Shown: positions 52,636 to 60,791 of the stretch, in pieces | Layout of the letters: every line of letters starts with the position of its first letter | Position numbering within the stretch: position 1 is the first letter of the stretch | The notes under the pieces: model-generated | Seen by the model: only the letters and a program-made list of their open reading frames with translations | What the model was told of the DNA's origin: nothing | The model's database searches: none | Position numbers and translations under genes: made by a program | Assembly (NCBI GenBank): GCA_947629905.1 | Contig: CANRFM010000007.1 | Span: 1 to 64,000, forward strand | Length of the DNA stretch: 64,000 nt | Source: an uncultured Clostridia bacterium | Lineage (GTDB): Bacteria; Bacillota; Clostridia; Oscillospirales; Ruminococcaceae | Direction: 5' to 3'

Positions 52636-54123
52636 ATGCCAGATATCCCATCCAATATTCTGAAGCCTGTGAAGTTCGGAGGGCTTGACCCGACATCTGT
52701 TACAACGTACATTGATGAATTGTTTTCCAAGATGTCAGAACTCGAAAAGGAAAATGAAGAGCTGCGTTCCGGCGCTGGTGCGCAGGAATCACAGCTGGTG
52801 CAGGAATATAAGCGTGATCTGGAAGCTGCGCAGAGAAAAGCTGCTGAGGCGGAAAAAGCTGTTCAAGGCAGTGCTGCACAGGTCAAGGCTGCCAATGATA
52901 AAGCCATCCAGCTTGCGGCTGCACTGAAAGCGGAAAAGGAAGGCAGAGCCTCAGATGCCCAGAAGATGAAGCAGCTTCTCCAGCAGGCACAGGCAAAAAC
53001 AAGTGCTGTGGACGAGGGGAAAATGCGGGAGTATCAGCAGGAGATCGTCTCCCTCAAGGGCGAGATCAGCCAGCTGACAATGGAAAATACCCAGCTGAAA
53101 ACCTCTGCCAATGCAAGCGGGGAACTGTCTGCATCGGTTGACCAGCTTCAGGGTGAGCTGGATAAGGTAAGGGCAGACCTTGCCAAGGCTGAGGAAGCCC
53201 GTGACAGCGCAGAAACAGCGCTCAAGGATGCTGAATCGGAAAAGGAAAAGAGCGTTTCCGAGCTGAATGCACAGAAATCGGAACTGGAAGGGAAAGTAGC
53301 AGAGCTGGAGGCAAAGGTTTCTGAACTGGAAGAAAAGGCAAGCGAGAGCACGCTGTTTGCACCGGAAATGGATATGGCTGCTCTGTATGCGGATGCCCAG
53401 AAGAATGCGAACCAGCTTGTATTCAAGGCAAAGGCTAAGGCTGACGAAACGGTGAAGAATGCCGAAGAAAAGGCGAAAAAGACCATTGCAGATGCTGAAG
53501 AAAAGGCTGAAAAGACAGTCGCTGATGCCAATGCGGAAGCGGAAAAGATCATCAAGGATGCCAATGACCGTGCTGCCAATGCCAATGATGAAGCAGATGC
53601 GATCATCAATAAGGCAAATGAGGAGGCCGCTGCCGAGCGTGAACGCTGCAAGAAGGAAACTGCCGAGCAGGAAGCTAAGATCCGTCAGCTGACCTCTACG
53701 GTGCATTCCATGCTGTCCATTGAGATCGAGGGCGTGGAGAAGAGCATCAAGGAAGCAGGCGACCTTATGGCACAGGCTGCTCAGACAATGGAAAGACGGC
53801 TTGGTTCTGCCAATTCCATTATTGCCGAGGCAAAAGAGAGCGTGGATGAAACTGCCAAGGTCACGGATGATAAGATGGATGCCATCATGAGCGGCACAGC
53901 TGTACCGGAGACGGTCGTTCCTGCTGCGCCCAAGGCTGCTGCGACATCAGATAATTTTGCGGACTCCATGCTGGATGATTTTGCATCCATGCCGGATCCG
54001 GAAGAGAAGTTCAGCAAGCCCGCCAAAAATCAGCCGACCCCCATGCCCAAAGCACCAAAGGTCGCTGCATTCAGCATGAGTGATCTGGTAAAGGAAGCTG
54101 AGGCAAACGTCAGCGATAATTAA
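52636..54123 (+). CDS. DivIVA-like coiled-coil protein
   Basis: This 495-residue protein starts with a short globular region (NILKPVKFGGLDPTSVTTYIDELFSKM), resembling the DivIVA N-terminal lipid-binding motif. Almost uninterrupted coiled coil follows to about residue 380. A stretch near 270-345 has short repeats of the type ADAEEKAEKTVADANAEAEK. A disordered, proline-containing tail ends in MSDLVKEAEANVSDN. DivIVA proteins recognise curved membranes at septa and poles, and its place beside ftsZ supports such a role. It is longer than usual for the family. AAGGAGAGG precedes the ATG. Confidence 0.75.
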   Translation: MPDIPSNILKPVKFGGLDPTSVTTYIDELFSKMSELEKENEELRSGAGAQESQLVQEYKRDLEAAQRKAAEAEKAVQGSAAQVKAANDKAIQLAAALKAEKEGRASDAQKMKQLLQQAQAKTSAVDEGKMREYQQEIVSLKGEISQLTMENTQLKTSANASGELSASVDQLQGELDKVRADLAKAEEARDSAETALKDAESEKEKSVSELNAQKSELEGKVAELEAKVSELEEKASESTLFAPEMDMAALYADAQKNANQLVFKAKAKADETVKNAEEKAKKTIADAEEKAEKTVADANAEAEKIIKDANDRAANANDEADAIINKANEEAAAERERCKKETAEQEAKIRQLTSTVHSMLSIEIEGVEKSIKEAGDLMAQAAQTMERRLGSANSIIAEAKESVDETAKVTDDKMDAIMSGTAVPETVVPAAPKAAATSDNFADSMLDDFASMPDPEEKFSKPAKNQPTPMPKAPKVAAFSMSDLVKEAEANVSDN

Positions 54124-54141
54124 CTCACGAGGTGAATGCGA

Positions 54142-54714
54142 ATGGCAGACAGCGTGCTGCAAATTCATACAGATGAGATCAGGGAGCTTGCGGATTCGCT
54201 GCGTATCGGAGATAAGGTGCTGCTCACCGGGTATGTCTATACGGCAAGGGATGCAGCGCACAAGCGCATGATGGCTTTGCTTGATGCGGGAAAGCCGCTG
54301 CCGTTTGAGCCGGAGGGTGCTGTGATCTATTACGCAGGTCCTACCCCTGCGCCGCCGGGGAGACCGATCGGTTCATGCGGACCGACGACATCCGGGCGGA
54401 TGGATCCCTATGCGCCGAGACTGCTTGATGCTGGTCTGGCGGCTATGATCGGCAAGGGGGAGCGTTCTCAGGCGGTACGGGATGCCGTGGTGCGCTGCCA
54501 TGCGGTTTACTTCTGTGCAGTCGGCGGTGCGGGCGCACTTGCCGCAAGATGTATCAAAGAGTGCAAGGTCATTGCCTTTGAAGATTTAGGATGTGAATCC
54601 GTGAAACGGCTTTACGTGGAGCGCTTTCCGCTTGTGGTGTGCAATGATGCCCACGGCGGCGACCTGTTTTCGGCAGGCAGAAATGCGTTCCGGAGGGTGC
54701 CGGCGGATGCTTGA
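54142..54714 (+). CDS. fumarate hydratase class I, beta subunit
   Basis: This 190-residue protein matches the C-terminal (beta) part of iron-sulfur class I fumarase and tartrate dehydratase: GDKVLLTGYVYTARDAAHKRM, VIYYAGPTPAPPGRPIGSCGPTTSGRMD, and VGGAGALAARCIK. The alpha subunit, which binds the 4Fe-4S cluster, is not in the window and must be encoded elsewhere for activity. The ATG at 54142 lies nine bases from GAGG; an ATG two codons earlier is too close. It follows the DivIVA-like gene by 18 bp and overlaps the sigma factor gene by 8 bp. Confidence 0.9.
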   Translation: MADSVLQIHTDEIRELADSLRIGDKVLLTGYVYTARDAAHKRMMALLDAGKPLPFEPEGAVIYYAGPTPAPPGRPIGSCGPTTSGRMDPYAPRLLDAGLAAMIGKGERSQAVRDAVVRCHAVYFCAVGGAGALAARCIKECKVIAFEDLGCESVKRLYVERFPLVVCNDAHGGDLFSAGRNAFRRVPADA

Positions 54715-55276
54715 GGCACAGAGAACCGATGAAGTTCTTGCGGAACAGGCAAAAACCTCTGTGGAAGCGGAGGGGGAACTCTTAGCAAGGTATTTGCCGC
54801 TGATACGCTATTATGCAGGTCGGTTTGCAGGGAGCTGTGATGTGGATGATTTAGTGCAGGAGGGGCTGATCGCCTTGCTCTATGCCATTCCGCAGTTTGA
54901 TGTGTCACAGCGGTTTGCCGCTTTTGCGCAGGTGTGCATTGCGAACCGGATGCGCAGCTTTGTGCGCCGGGAAAGCAAGGCAGCAGAGCCGACAGAAGAT
55001 CTGGTGCAGAAACTTGAGGCGGACGGAACGCTGATCGAGACGGAAACACCGGAGAGCATTTTCCTTGAAAAAGAAAACTATACCCACTGCCGTATGCAGG
55101 TAATGGCGAAATTGTCCGACCGGGAGTGGGAGATACTGCAATGCATTTTAGACGGTGCATCCTATGAGGAAGCAGCCGGGCGGCTTGGTATCACCCGGAA
55201 ATCTGTCGACAATGCCATGCAGCGCATACGCAGAAAGATGCGTGCCGTGCGGAGTTCGGAAAACTCCGGGATATAA
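54707..55276 (+). CDS. sigma-70 family RNA polymerase sigma factor
   Basis: This 189-residue protein has region 2 (LLARYLPLIRYYAGRFAGSCDVDDLVQEGLIALLYAIPQF with the RFAAFAQVCIANRMRSFVRRE promoter-melting segment) and region 4 (LSDREWEILQCILDGASYEEAAGRLGITRKSVDNAMQRIRRKM). Region 3 is reduced. Size and layout fit a SigH-like or other alternative sigma factor rather than an ECF factor with an anti-sigma partner, as none is adjacent. The ATG at 54707 overlaps the fumarase gene; GGAGGG lies 10 bases upstream. Its regulon is unknown. Confidence 0.85.
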   Translation: MLEAQRTDEVLAEQAKTSVEAEGELLARYLPLIRYYAGRFAGSCDVDDLVQEGLIALLYAIPQFDVSQRFAAFAQVCIANRMRSFVRRESKAAEPTEDLVQKLEADGTLIETETPESIFLEKENYTHCRMQVMAKLSDREWEILQCILDGASYEEAAGRLGITRKSVDNAMQRIRRKMRAVRSSENSGI

Positions 55277-55434
55277 GTTCGTTTCCCGCAAGGGTGCGAT
55301 AGAAGGGCTTGTAGCTTAATCAGAGCGTTGTTTCATCTATCTTTGTTAGTGACAAAAATATGTGATCAAAGGTGTCGGTTTCACCCCGTCCGTAGTCCGA
55401 AATTTTATCATATCACAAAGTGAGGTATAACAAT

Positions 55435-55710
55435 ATGTACGAGGACAAGACATTAGTATGCAAGGATTGCGGCGAGGAATTCGTATTCACTGCCGGAGAG
55501 CAGGAGTTCTACGCTGAAAAGGGTTTCGAGCATGAACCGCAGAGATGCCGCAACTGCCGTGCAGCCAGAAAGGGCGCTTCGAGAGCACCCAGAGAGATGT
55601 TTACTGCTGTTTGCGCCGGATGCGGCGGCGAAGCAAGAGTACCGTTCCAGCCCCGTGAGGACAGACCGGTTTATTGCAGCGAATGCTTTGCAAAGATGCG
55701 TGAAGAATAA
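55435..55710 (+). CDS. small zinc-ribbon protein
   Basis: This 91-residue protein has two CxxC pairs near the N-terminus (CKDCGEEF and CRNCRAARK) and two near the C-terminus (CAGCGGEARVPF and CSECFAKM), consistent with two zinc ribbons of the probable zinc-ribbon/CxxC-zinc type. The segment AGEQEFYAEKGFEHEPQRC is characteristic of a small family that is widespread in Firmicutes and of unknown function. The ATG at 55435 follows a GAGG-type ribosome-binding site. It has no obvious operon partner. Confidence 0.8.
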   Translation: MYEDKTLVCKDCGEEFVFTAGEQEFYAEKGFEHEPQRCRNCRAARKGASRAPREMFTAVCAGCGGEARVPFQPREDRPVYCSECFAKMREE

Positions 55711-55766
55711 CAAACGAGGGGAGTACGGCTTTGGCTGTGCTTCCTGTTTACAGGGAGGTTAAAGCA

Positions 55767-55970
55767 GTGACTGTTACAAAAGATTCCGTGATCGGGGAAA
55801 TCCTCGATGCAGATTTTGATGCAGCACCGTATTTTCTGGAAATGGGTATGCACTGTCTGGGATGCCCGGCTTCCAGAGCGGAAACGATAGAGGAGGCTTG
55901 CGCCGTACACGGTGTTGAGCCGGATGCACTGGTTGAGAAGCTCAACCAGTATTTCCAGAATAAGCAGTAA
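55767..55970 (+). CDS. DUF1858 domain redox-disulfide-like protein
   Basis: This 67-residue protein has VTKDSVIGEILDADFDAAPYFLEMGMHCLGCPAS, the DUF1858 pattern with a CxxC that can form a redox-active disulfide or bind a metal. Such domains accompany hybrid-cluster and other redox proteins. The GTG at 55767 was chosen because GGAGG lies eight bases before; the frame is open 12 codons upstream without support. The gene sits between the zinc-ribbon gene and trmK. Confidence 0.85.
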   Translation: MTVTKDSVIGEILDADFDAAPYFLEMGMHCLGCPASRAETIEEACAVHGVEPDALVEKLNQYFQNKQ

Positions 55971-55976
55971 GGTTCG

Positions 55977-55999
55977 GGGCTGCGCACCGTCGCAGCCCT
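55977..55999 (+). terminator. hairpin after the DUF1858 gene
   Basis: GGGCTGCG (55977-55984) pairs with CGCAGCCC (55991-55998) just after the stop codon. There is no clear T-run, so it may instead stabilise mRNA or block the trmK start region. Confidence 0.45.
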
Positions 56000-56007
56000 G
56001 AATTGTT

Positions 56008-56679
56008 ATGCTACAGGCAAGATTGAAGGCTTGCGCCGACCTGATCCGTCCGGGGGCGTATGTCTGTGATGTGGGAACTGACCATGCGCTGCTGCCGGTT
56101 TTTCTGTACAGACAGGGAATTGCCGGAGAGGTCATCGCCGCTGACATTGCACAAGGACCTCTTGCGGCAGCGGAAACGACGATTGCCCGGTATGGACTGT
56201 CCGGGCGCATTCATACGATACTTTCGGACGGCTTGCAGACAGTGCCGCCGGAAGGCTTGACGGATATTGTGATCGCCGGCATGGGTGGAGAAACGATCAT
56301 CCATATTTTAGAGACCTGCCCGTGGTCACTGGCTGAAAAAAGCCTGATCTTACAGCCGATGACCAAAGCCCCCGACCTGCGGGAATGGCTCTATATGCAT
56401 GGATTTGCCATTGAAAGGGAAGTGTGCGCCCGGGAGGGGAAATTTCTGTACGCTGTCATGCGTGCAGTCTACACGGGTGAGAAGAGGCAGCCGGGTGCAG
56501 TGCTGCGGCATTTCGGACGGCTGGATCTGACGGAGGCGGACTGCTTTGCCTATGCAGAGCGGCAGTATCTGCGGGTATGCAAGGCAAGAGACGGCAGCGG
56601 CGATGCGGCGATTACAGCAGAGGCGAAAGCGCTTTCTGTGGTTCTGGAGGTGTATCATGAACATCGGGGAAATCTATAA
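56008..56679 (+). CDS. trmK: tRNA (adenine(22)-N(1))-methyltransferase
   Basis: This 223-residue SAM-dependent enzyme begins MLQARLKACADLIRPGAYVCDVGTDHALLPVFL, typical of TrmK, and has IVIAGMGGETIIHIL and LILQPMTKAPDLREWLYMHGF. It methylates A22 of tRNA. The following Nif3-like gene overlaps it by 23 bp, a very common pairing in Firmicutes. The ribosome-binding site is weak. Confidence 0.94.
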   Translation: MLQARLKACADLIRPGAYVCDVGTDHALLPVFLYRQGIAGEVIAADIAQGPLAAAETTIARYGLSGRIHTILSDGLQTVPPEGLTDIVIAGMGGETIIHILETCPWSLAEKSLILQPMTKAPDLREWLYMHGFAIEREVCAREGKFLYAVMRAVYTGEKRQPGAVLRHFGRLDLTEADCFAYAERQYLRVCKARDGSGDAAITAEAKALSVVLEVYHEHRGNL

Positions 56680-57412
56680 AGCGATCGATGCCTTTGCACC
56701 GTTTGCAGCGCAGGAAGCGTGGGACAATTCAGGCTTGCTGGTTGGTGCGCCGGAGGAGGAAATTGACCGTGTACTGGTGACACTGGATATTTCTGTCGGG
56801 GCAGTGCGGCAAGCAGCGGAGACCGGATGCGGCTTTATCATTTCGCATCATCCCGTAATTTTCTCCCCCCTGAAACAGCTTACCCCGACAAGCCCTGTCT
56901 ATCAGCTTGCCCGGCATGGCATCGGGGCGATTTGCTGTCATACACCGCTGGATGTGGCAGAGGGCGGTATCAATGACCTGCTGATCGGCAGGCTGCGTGG
57001 AGGGCTTTCCCTTTCGGGCGAGGTCGAACTGTTGGACTGCGGGCGCATTGTGACGTTGCAGAATGCACTGCCACCGGTAGAAATCGCTGAAACGGCGAAA
57101 AAATGCCTTGGCTGTCCGGTGGTGCGCTGTTCGGCAGGTATCGAACATCCGGTGAAACGACTTGCGATTTGCTCCGGTTCGGGGGCATCTATGCTGGAAG
57201 AATTGGACGGGCGCTGCGATGCATTCCTGACCGGAGATGTGAAGCATGACCGCTGGTACAAGGCGCAGGAATTGGGCATTGCCCTGATCGACTGCGGGCA
57301 TTATGCGACGGAGATCCTCATGGTCGCCTATGTTGCCGGCAAGCTGCGGGCAGCTTTCCCGGAACTGGATGTTCGGGAATTTGTGGAAGGCGAACCGGCA
57401 CTGTACATCTGA
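56657..57412 (+). CDS. Nif3-like dinuclear metal center protein
   Basis: This 251-residue protein has AQEAWDNSGLLVG near the N-terminus, FIISHHPVIFSPLK (metal-binding histidines), GIGAICCHTPLDVAEGGINDLL, and DVKHDRWYKAQELGIALIDCGHYATEI near the C-terminus. This is the compact Nif3/YqfO (DUF34) form without the inserted domain. Biochemical function is uncertain; a role with cyclic or modified nucleotides has been proposed for related GTP cyclohydrolase type 1-like proteins. It overlaps trmK. GGAGG precedes the ATG at 56657. Confidence 0.92.
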   Translation: MNIGEIYKAIDAFAPFAAQEAWDNSGLLVGAPEEEIDRVLVTLDISVGAVRQAAETGCGFIISHHPVIFSPLKQLTPTSPVYQLARHGIGAICCHTPLDVAEGGINDLLIGRLRGGLSLSGEVELLDCGRIVTLQNALPPVEIAETAKKCLGCPVVRCSAGIEHPVKRLAICSGSGASMLEELDGRCDAFLTGDVKHDRWYKAQELGIALIDCGHYATEILMVAYVAGKLRAAFPELDVREFVEGEPALYI

Positions 57413-57427
57413 GAAAGGGAGACGGCT

Positions 57428-59176
57428 ATGGCATTTGACGGCGCATATCTGTATGCGATACGACAGGAGATCGAACCGCTGACCGGCGCAAGGGCTGACA
57501 AGATCTGTCAACCCTCAAAGGATGAAATCGTGCTGCACCTACGGGGGTATGCGGGGATGTCGAAGCTGCTGATCAGCACGGCAGGGGACAGCGCAAGAAT
57601 CCATTTGACAGAAAATTCCATCGAAAATCCGGCAGCACCGCCCATGTTCTGTATGCTGCTGCGCAAGCACTTAGGGGGCGGACGGCTGATCGCTGTCCGG
57701 CAGGACGGGTTGGAGCGCATTCTGTTTCTGGACTTTGACTGCACGAATGAAATGGGGGACAAGGTGCAGCTCACGCTTGCCTGTGAGGTCATGGGGCGGT
57801 ACTCCAACTGCATTCTGATCGGTGCAGACGGCAAGGCCATTGACAGCCTGAAACGCAATGCCGATGTCACACGGGAACGGGTGCTGCTGCCCGGGTTTCC
57901 GTATGAGATGCCGCACCGGGCAAGACGGCTGAATTTTCTCGAAGCGGAGGACAATACGATCATCAGCGCTTTGCTGCTTGCCCCTGATCAGCGGCTCGAC
58001 AAGGCAATCGTTGAGGTGTTTGAGGGCGTTTCGCCTTTGTTGGCAAGGGAATGGGCATACTATGTCAGCCGGGATCCTCTGCGCAGCCATGCGCTGACCA
58101 AAGACCAGCAGGAACGCCTGCTGTTTACGATCCACCGGACGGCTGAAATGCTCCGGGACGGTACGTGTCAGTTCCATATCCTGCAAACGCCGGAGGGCGC
58201 ACTCAAGGACTATACATTCCTGCGCCCGGCGCAGTATGGGGCTTTGCTCGTCGTCAAGCCAATGCCGAGCGCAAGCCGGACACTGGATGCGTTCTACACC
58301 GAGCGTGACCTGCGGGCAAGGATGAAACAGCGGGCAAATGACCTGTTCAAGCTGATCCTGACACGTTCCCAGAGAGTGACTCGGAAGCTTGCCAGCCAGC
58401 GGGAGGAGCTTGCGGAAACGGGTAAAATGGAGCAGAACAAGCTGTACGGCGACCTGCTTTCGGCGAATCTGTACCGCCTGCAAAAGGGCGATACGGCGGC
58501 AGCGGTGGAGAATTTTTACGAGGAGAGCTGCCCGGAAGTGCGCATCCCGTTACAGGTGAACCTGACCCCTGCCCAGAATGCGCAGCGGTACTATACACTT
58601 TACCGGAAAGCGGCGACTGCCAAGGAAAAGCTTGCCGAACAGATCGGGCAAGGGGAAGCGGAACTTGCCTACCTCGAAAGCGTGTTTGACGTGCTGAGCC
58701 GTGCGGAAACGGAAGCAGATCTGCTGCTGCTCCGGGAAGAACTTGCCCAGCAGGGCTATCTGCGTACCCGGAATCAGAAGCAGAAGCCCCCGAAGCAGCT
58801 CCCGCCGATGCAGTATCGTTCTTCGGACGGTTTCCCGATCCTTGTCGGCAGGAACAACCGGCAGAACGATCAGCTCACCCTGAAACAGGCTGCCAAGAAT
58901 GACATCTGGCTGCACACGCAGAATATTCCCGGTTCGCACGTCATCCTCGTGACGGACGGGCAGGAGGCAAGTGAGACTGCCATCCGGGAAGCTGCCGTGC
59001 TTGCGGCATATCACAGCCGGGCAAGGGATTCGGCGCAGGTGCCTGTGGACTTCACGAAGGTGCGCTTTGTCAGAAAGCCTGCCGGGGCAAGACCGGGCAT
59101 GGTGATCTTTACCAACCAGCAGACACTCTATGTCAGACCGGATGCGGCGCTCTGTGAAACGCTGGAGGTGCGCTGA
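57428..59176 (+). CDS. rqcH: Rqc2 homologue RqcH (NFACT protein)
   Basis: This 582-residue protein has the NFACT N-terminal domain (start MAFDGAYLYAIRQEIEPLTGARADKICQPSKDEIVLHL), helix-hairpin-helix and coiled-coil middle regions, and the NFACT-R domain with GRNNRQNDQLTLKQAAKNDIWLHTQNIPGSHVIL. RqcH binds stalled 50S subunits and adds C-terminal alanine tails that mark nascent chains for degradation. Older databases call it fibronectin-binding protein. GGGAG precedes the ATG. Its stop overlaps the start of the DNA glycosylase gene. Confidence 0.93.
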   Translation: MAFDGAYLYAIRQEIEPLTGARADKICQPSKDEIVLHLRGYAGMSKLLISTAGDSARIHLTENSIENPAAPPMFCMLLRKHLGGGRLIAVRQDGLERILFLDFDCTNEMGDKVQLTLACEVMGRYSNCILIGADGKAIDSLKRNADVTRERVLLPGFPYEMPHRARRLNFLEAEDNTIISALLLAPDQRLDKAIVEVFEGVSPLLAREWAYYVSRDPLRSHALTKDQQERLLFTIHRTAEMLRDGTCQFHILQTPEGALKDYTFLRPAQYGALLVVKPMPSASRTLDAFYTERDLRARMKQRANDLFKLILTRSQRVTRKLASQREELAETGKMEQNKLYGDLLSANLYRLQKGDTAAAVENFYEESCPEVRIPLQVNLTPAQNAQRYYTLYRKAATAKEKLAEQIGQGEAELAYLESVFDVLSRAETEADLLLLREELAQQGYLRTRNQKQKPPKQLPPMQYRSSDGFPILVGRNNRQNDQLTLKQAAKNDIWLHTQNIPGSHVILVTDGQEASETAIREAAVLAAYHSRARDSAQVPVDFTKVRFVRKPAGARPGMVIFTNQQTLYVRPDAALCETLEVR

Positions 59177-59712
59177 TGCAAAGGCTTGACCCGGCATTCT
59201 TTCACAGGGATTGTCTGGAGGTCGCTCCGGCACTTGTGGGGAAGTACCTTGCCCGGAAACTCCCGGACGGGACAGTCCTGCGGGAGCGCATTGCCGAAAC
59301 AGAAGCCTACCGGGGGACGGAAGATCTTGCCTGCCATGCAGCGAAGGGCAGAACGCCCCGGAATGCTATTTTATGGGGAGAAAGCGGTCAGTTCTATGTG
59401 TATCTCTGCTACGGGGTGCATTATCTGCTGAATGTCATCACCGGAGAGCCGGAACAGCCGCAGGGCGTACTCATCCGGGCAGGTGCGGTACATGACGGAC
59501 CGGGTAAACTCACGAAGTATTTACAGATCGACAAGCAATTGAATGGCATTTTCCTTTCGGAATGCACAGACCTGTGGTTTGAGGACAGCGGCGAAGTCTG
59601 TACCTTTCACACGGATGTGCGGGTCGGCATTGACTATGCCGGAGAGGAATGGAAACATAAACCGTGGCGGTTCATTTTAGACTGCCCCAAGGAAAGGAAG
59701 AACAGACTATGA
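59176..59712 (+). CDS. 3-methyladenine (alkyladenine) DNA glycosylase, AAG/Mpg type
   Basis: This 178-residue enzyme has RIAETEAYRGTEDLACHAAKGRTPRNAILWG, the active-site glutamate region of AAG proteins, then VYLCYGVHYLLNVITG and QGVLIRAGA. It excises alkylated purines in base-excision repair. It is slightly shorter than the usual 190-200 residues but complete in motifs. It overlaps rqcH at its start and the DAHP synthase gene (ATGA) at its end. Confidence 0.92.
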   Translation: MQRLDPAFFHRDCLEVAPALVGKYLARKLPDGTVLRERIAETEAYRGTEDLACHAAKGRTPRNAILWGESGQFYVYLCYGVHYLLNVITGEPEQPQGVLIRAGAVHDGPGKLTKYLQIDKQLNGIFLSECTDLWFEDSGEVCTFHTDVRVGIDYAGEEWKHKPWRFILDCPKERKNRL

Positions 59713-60734
59713 TGCACTTTTTCAGAAAGCTCCCCATTCCGCAGGAGATCAAGAAGCAGTTTCCGCTTTCCGAAGCGGCAGCTGCCTGCAAGGCACAGCG
59801 GGATGCGGAGATCGCAGACATTTTTACCGGAAAATCGGACAAAATGGTGCTGATCATCGGACCGTGTTCCGCAGACCGGGAGGATGCGGTCATGGAGTAC
59901 CTGAGCCGCCTTGCCGTCCTGCAAGAGGAGGTAAAGGACAAGATCTTCTTCATCCCCCGCATCTATACGAACAAGCCCCGCACGAACGGCACGGGCTACA
60001 AGGGCATGGTACACCAGCCCGACCCGACCAAGGCGGAGGATATGCTTGCCGGGCTGATCTCGATCCGGAAACTGCACACCCGTGCGATCGAGGAGGTCGG
60101 TTTCACCTGTGCGGATGAGATGCTCTACCCGGAGAATTACCGCTATCTGTCCGATCTGCTCTCCTATGTGGCAGTCGGTGCACGGAGCGTGGAGAACCAG
60201 CAGCACCGCCTGACAGCAAGCGGCATGGACATTCCCACGGGCATGAAGAACCCGACCAGCGGCGACTTGTCAGTCATGTTCAATTCGATCTATGCGGCGC
60301 AGAGCAGTCATACTTTTTTGTATCGTGGCTGGGAAGTGCAGACTTCGGGGAATCCGCTGTGCCATGCGATTTTGCGTGGCTATGTGAACAAGTACGGCGA
60401 ATCCTTGCCGAATTATCACTACGAAGATCTGCTGCTGACACACCGTCTGTATGCGGAAAAGGAGCTGATAAATCCGGCAGTGATCGTGGACACCAACCAT
60501 GCCAATTCCAACAAGTGCTATCTCGAGCAGCCCCGTATCCTGAGTGAGGTGCTGCACTGCTGCCGCCATAATGCGGATATCCGCCGCATGGTCAAGGGCT
60601 TCATGGTGGAAAGTTATCTCGAGGACGGCAATCAGAAGATCGGGGAGGGTGTTTTCGGGAAGTCGATCACCGACCCCTGCCTTGGCTGGGACAAAACAAA
60701 GGAACTTGTTCTGCGCATGGCAGATCAGATATAA
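59709..60734 (+). CDS. 3-deoxy-7-phosphoheptulonate (DAHP) synthase, class I
   Basis: This 341-residue enzyme condenses PEP and erythrose 4-phosphate, opening the shikimate pathway. Features are LIIGPCSADREDAV, YTNKPRTNGTGYKGM, ADEMLYPEN, SVENQQHRLTASGMDIPTGMKNPTSGD, IVDTNHANSNK and the metal-site GFMVESYLEDGNQ. These fit the AroF/G/H subgroup; feedback specificity is not readable. A second ATG (59712) is possible. trpE lies 2.8 kb downstream, so aromatic-pathway genes cluster here with the GH44 gene between them. Confidence 0.94.
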   Translation: MMHFFRKLPIPQEIKKQFPLSEAAAACKAQRDAEIADIFTGKSDKMVLIIGPCSADREDAVMEYLSRLAVLQEEVKDKIFFIPRIYTNKPRTNGTGYKGMVHQPDPTKAEDMLAGLISIRKLHTRAIEEVGFTCADEMLYPENYRYLSDLLSYVAVGARSVENQQHRLTASGMDIPTGMKNPTSGDLSVMFNSIYAAQSSHTFLYRGWEVQTSGNPLCHAILRGYVNKYGESLPNYHYEDLLLTHRLYAEKELINPAVIVDTNHANSNKCYLEQPRILSEVLHCCRHNADIRRMVKGFMVESYLEDGNQKIGEGVFGKSITDPCLGWDKTKELVLRMADQI

Positions 60735-60791
60735 GGTATTGCAAGGGAGCGGGGGTATCCACGGGGAAAAATGTTTATGGAGGTAAGCAGT

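Noticed and set aside
55304-55398. tRNA-like sequence (GGGCTTGTAGCTTAATCAGAGCG ... GGTGTCGGTTTCACC)
   Set aside because: The 5' part resembles a tRNA acceptor and D arm, but the D loop lacks GG, no anticodon arm forms, the T loop is non-canonical and the 3' acceptor strand pairs only partly. At most it is a decayed tRNA.
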